Position numbers and translations under genes: made by a program
The notes under the pieces: model-generated
What the model saw: the letters and a program-made list of their open reading frames with translations, nothing else
What the model was told of the DNA's origin: nothing
Database searches by the model: none
Assembly (NCBI GenBank): GCA_038521825.1
Contig: JBCBKL010000015.1
Coordinates: 1-64,000, forward strand
Origin: JBCBKL01 sp038521825
GTDB taxonomy: Bacteria; Pseudomonadota; Alphaproteobacteria; Rhodobacterales; Rhodobacteraceae
Direction: 5' to 3'
DNA: 64,000 nucleotides
Shown: piece after piece, positions 61,797 to 64,000 of the stretch
How the letters are laid out: every line of letters starts with the position of its first letter
How positions within the stretch are numbered: position 1 is the first letter of the stretch

Positions 61797-62706
61797 GGTC
61801 GCGCGCGCACCCATTTCGGACGCGCTGTGGCGTCGTCCAAACCTTCTGTTGCTGCTCTTGGTCGCGCCGCCTTTGCTTTGGCTGGGGATCGTCTATCTCG
61901 GCTCGCTCTTCGCGCTTTTGGCCCAGAGCTTCTTTTCGATCGACGAGTTCTCCGGGCTCATAAACTACGAGTTCACGCTGAAAACCTATGGCGAACTGCT
62001 GCGCGCGTCGAATTTCGACATTCTTCTGCGGACCATTGCAATGGCGTCCGCTGTCACGATCGGCGCCGCTATTGTTGCATTTCCGATTGCTTACTACGCA
62101 GCCCGCTACGCGAGAGGGCGCTGGAAGGCGGTGTTCTATCTTGGTGTGATGCTGCCGCTTTGGTCGAGCTATCTGGTCAAGGTGTATTCGTGGAAACTGA
62201 TCCTTGCGAAAGAAGGCATCCTCAACTGGTTGTTCGAGACACTGCATCTCGCCTGGGTGCTGGAGGCCTACCTTGCCATACCCGTGATCGGGGGCAATTC
62301 GCTGTCGGTAAGTTGGACGGGCACGTTTCTCGTCTTCTTGTATGTCTGGCTACCCTTCATGATCCTGCCAATTCAGGCCTCGCTCGAGCGCGTACCGCCT
62401 TCGATGCTGGAGGCCAGCGGAGATCTTGGCGCGCGGCCGGGGCAGACATTCCGCCACGTGATCCTGCCTTTGGCGCTGCCCGGGATCATTGCGGGCAGCA
62501 TCTTTACCTTTTCGCTGACGATGGGCGATTACATCATCCCCCAGATCGTCGGCACGTCGGCCCGCATGATCGGCCAGGCGGTCTATCAGTTCCAGGGTAC
62601 GGCAGGAAACATTCCGCTGGCGGCGGCCTTTGCGGTGGTGCCGATCGTGGTCATGGGGATGTATCTGACATTGGCCAAGAGAGCAGGGGCGTTCGATGCA
62701 CTCTAA
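61789..62706 (+). CDS. polyamine ABC transporter permease (PotB-like)
   Basis: 305-residue inner-membrane permease with six or more membrane segments. The EAA loop reads MLEASGDLGARPGQTFRHVILPLALPGIIAG near residue 208-238, the contact site for the ATPase. ATG 61789 lies inside the ATPase gene's end; a GTG two codons upstream is an alternative. The next gene starts within its last 11 bases. Confidence 0.88.
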   Translation: MAEVARAPISDALWRRPNLLLLLLVAPPLLWLGIVYLGSLFALLAQSFFSIDEFSGLINYEFTLKTYGELLRASNFDILLRTIAMASAVTIGAAIVAFPIAYYAARYARGRWKAVFYLGVMLPLWSSYLVKVYSWKLILAKEGILNWLFETLHLAWVLEAYLAIPVIGGNSLSVSWTGTFLVFLYVWLPFMILPIQASLERVPPSMLEASGDLGARPGQTFRHVILPLALPGIIAGSIFTFSLTMGDYIIPQIVGTSARMIGQAVYQFQGTAGNIPLAAAFAVVPIVVMGMYLTLAKRAGAFDAL

Positions 62707-63499
62707 GGCGTCTCTGGGTCTCAGGATGGCGGCAATCGGAGGGCTGTTGTTCCTTCACTTGCCCATCCTGCTGATCTTCATCTATGCCTTTACGACCGAG
62801 GACAAAAGCTATCAATGGCCGCCACCGGGTCTCACGCTCAAATGGTTCGCGGTCACATGGAACCGGCCTGATGTGTGGGCGGCTCTTAGCCTGTCCTTGC
62901 AGGTCGCTCTGGTCTCAACAGCCATCGCAATCGTGCTCGGTACGCTCTGCGCCGCGGCCGTCGCTCGGTCACAGTTCTTTGGACGAGAGACGATCTCGCT
63001 CCTCGTTATTCTGCCGATTGCCCTTCCGGGGATCATAACGGGCATCTCGTTGCGCTCGGCCTTCAACATCGCGGACATCCCGTTCAGCACGTGGACGATC
63101 GTCCTTGGCCATGCGACGTTCTGTATTGTCGTTGTTTACAATAACGCCGTTGCCCGTTTCCGCCGCACGTCCGCGAGCCTAATCGAGGCATCGATGGATC
63201 TCGGGGCAACCTACTGGCAGACGCTGCGATTTGTCATCATGCCCAACATGGCAACAGCCTTGCTCGCCGGTGGCATGCTGGCTTTTGCTCTGAGCTTTGA
63301 CGAGGTGATCGTCACGACCTTCACGGCCGGTCAGCAGCAGACCTTGCCAATCTGGATGCTTGAAGAACTTGTGCGGCCGCGCCAACGCCCCGTCACCAAT
63401 GTGGTGGCCCTTGTCGTGGTGCTGGTCACGTTCCTGCCGATCCTCGGCGCCTATTACCTCACCCGCGGAACCGAAACGGTAGCCGGACAGGGCAAATGA
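62696..63499 (+). CDS. polyamine ABC transporter permease (PotC-like)
   Basis: 267-residue permease with six membrane segments. The EAA loop is LIEASMDLGATYWQTLRFVIMPNMATALLAG. It overlaps the preceding permease gene by 11 bases, so the two are translationally coupled. Together they form the channel for putrescine or a related polyamine. Confidence 0.9.
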   Translation: MHSKASLGLRMAAIGGLLFLHLPILLIFIYAFTTEDKSYQWPPPGLTLKWFAVTWNRPDVWAALSLSLQVALVSTAIAIVLGTLCAAAVARSQFFGRETISLLVILPIALPGIITGISLRSAFNIADIPFSTWTIVLGHATFCIVVVYNNAVARFRRTSASLIEASMDLGATYWQTLRFVIMPNMATALLAGGMLAFALSFDEVIVTTFTAGQQQTLPIWMLEELVRPRQRPVTNVVALVVVLVTFLPILGAYYLTRGTETVAGQGK

Positions 63500-63525
63500 A
63501 CAAGCGACGATAAGGGAGAGATCTC

Positions 63526-64000
63526 ATGGAAACGAATATGCTCATTGGCAAGGATTTCGAGCCCGGAACCGAGGCAGAAGAGATTGTGCTGAACCCCCGC
63601 ACGAGCGAGGAAATCGTCAGGATGCCAGAGGCCAATGCCAACCAGATCGACCGGGCCGTCGCCGCCGCCCGGGCGGCGTTTCCACGTTGGGCAAAGACAA
63701 CGCCGAGCGAACGCTCCGGCCTGTTGCTTGAGATCGCGGATGCCGTCGATGCAGACCTTGAAAACCTCGCCAAGCTCGAAGCGTTGAATTGCGGTAAACC
63801 GATCAACGAGGTGCGCAACGAGGAAATCCCTGCGGTGGCCGACTGCTTCCGCTACTTCGCGGGTGCTGTACGCAACATGCATGGCCCGGTGGCTGGCAGC
63901 TACATGGAAGGCCACACCTCCATGATCCGGCGCGACCCGATCGGCGTCGTGGCCTCCATTGCGCCATGGAACTATCCAATCATGATGATGGCGTGGAAGC
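63526..64000 (+). CDS. aldehyde dehydrogenase, gamma-aminobutyraldehyde type (cut by window end)
   Basis: First 158 codons of an aldehyde dehydrogenase, continuing beyond the window. METNMLIGKDFEPG starts the protein; the LNPRTSEEIVRMPEAN and AFPRWAKTTPSERSGLLLEIAD segments, LEALNCGKPINE and the final IGVVASIAPWNYPIMMMAWK match the substrate-binding part of the betaine/aminobutyraldehyde dehydrogenase group. The catalytic Cys and Glu lie outside the window. ATG follows AAGGGAGAG, 26 bases after the permease gene, so it is the last visible gene of the polyamine operon. Confidence 0.8.
   Translation, partial: METNMLIGKDFEPGTEAEEIVLNPRTSEEIVRMPEANANQIDRAVAAARAAFPRWAKTTPSERSGLLLEIADAVDADLENLAKLEALNCGKPINEVRNEEIPAVADCFRYFAGAVRNMHGPVAGSYMEGHTSMIRRDPIGVVASIAPWNYPIMMMAWK

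Overview
The window reads as high-GC chromosomal DNA of a marine alphaproteobacterium of the order Rhodobacterales (Roseobacter group). This rests on a DmdB-type methylmercaptopropionate-CoA ligase, an extracellular protein with a VPLPA-type C-terminal sorting tail, the hfq-hflX and trkA-trkH arrangements, a lone aa3 oxidase subunit I, and GTATTT-type dispersed repeats of the sort I associate with this order. No phage, transposase, CRISPR array or rRNA was seen. Five tRNAs are present: Val-CAC, Val-TAC, Asp-GTC and Leu-GAG, which is four distinct tRNA genes by position (16.3, 18.3, 24.4 and 49.2 kb).

Layout. 0.3-9.8 kb: dmdB, a lone O-antigen-ligase-like polymerase, a thioredoxin-fold protein, a satD-DUF3307-sufA group with three 29-bp phased repeats in front of the membrane gene, a LysR regulator, a secreted glycerophosphodiesterase and a SufT-like Fe-S factor. 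9.9-16.2 kb: membrane pentapeptide-repeat protein, DUF4149-like protein, ATP-grasp protein, Lon protease. 16.3-24.5 kb: two valine tRNAs enclosing three genes, an orphan LuxR, a pirin, an alternative oxidase, a TPR protein, a leucine-rich-repeat membrane protein and tRNA-Asp. 24.5-34.2 kb: sulfotransferase-like and glycosyltransferase genes, then trkA-trkH (K+ uptake), hfq-hflX, lipA and a VPLPA-type surface protein. 34.4-48.9 kb: UbiH-type hydroxylase, HAD phosphatase, GntR regulator, MshEN-glycosyltransferase fusion, carA, YqeY-like protein, DUF2244, an adenylate cyclase, a YHS protein, ctaD, dsbA-like/lipB and a peptidoglycan-binding protein.

49.2-64 kb looks more accessory. Directly after tRNA-Leu comes a tight operon of patatin-like phospholipase, small heme catalase-like protein, an unassigned 238-residue protein and a DyP peroxidase, preceded by a short leader ORF. 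A 1062-residue cyclase-AAA-TPR regulator converges on it. The last part is a polyamine module: SMP-30-like hydrolase, LysR regulator, a PotD/A/B/C-type ABC transporter and the start of an aminobutyraldehyde-type dehydrogenase cut by the window end.

The two best candidates for something little described are the patatin-catalase-unknown-DyP operon and the satD/DUF3307 pair with its phased operator-like repeats. All functions are read from sequence by eye; no database search was possible.
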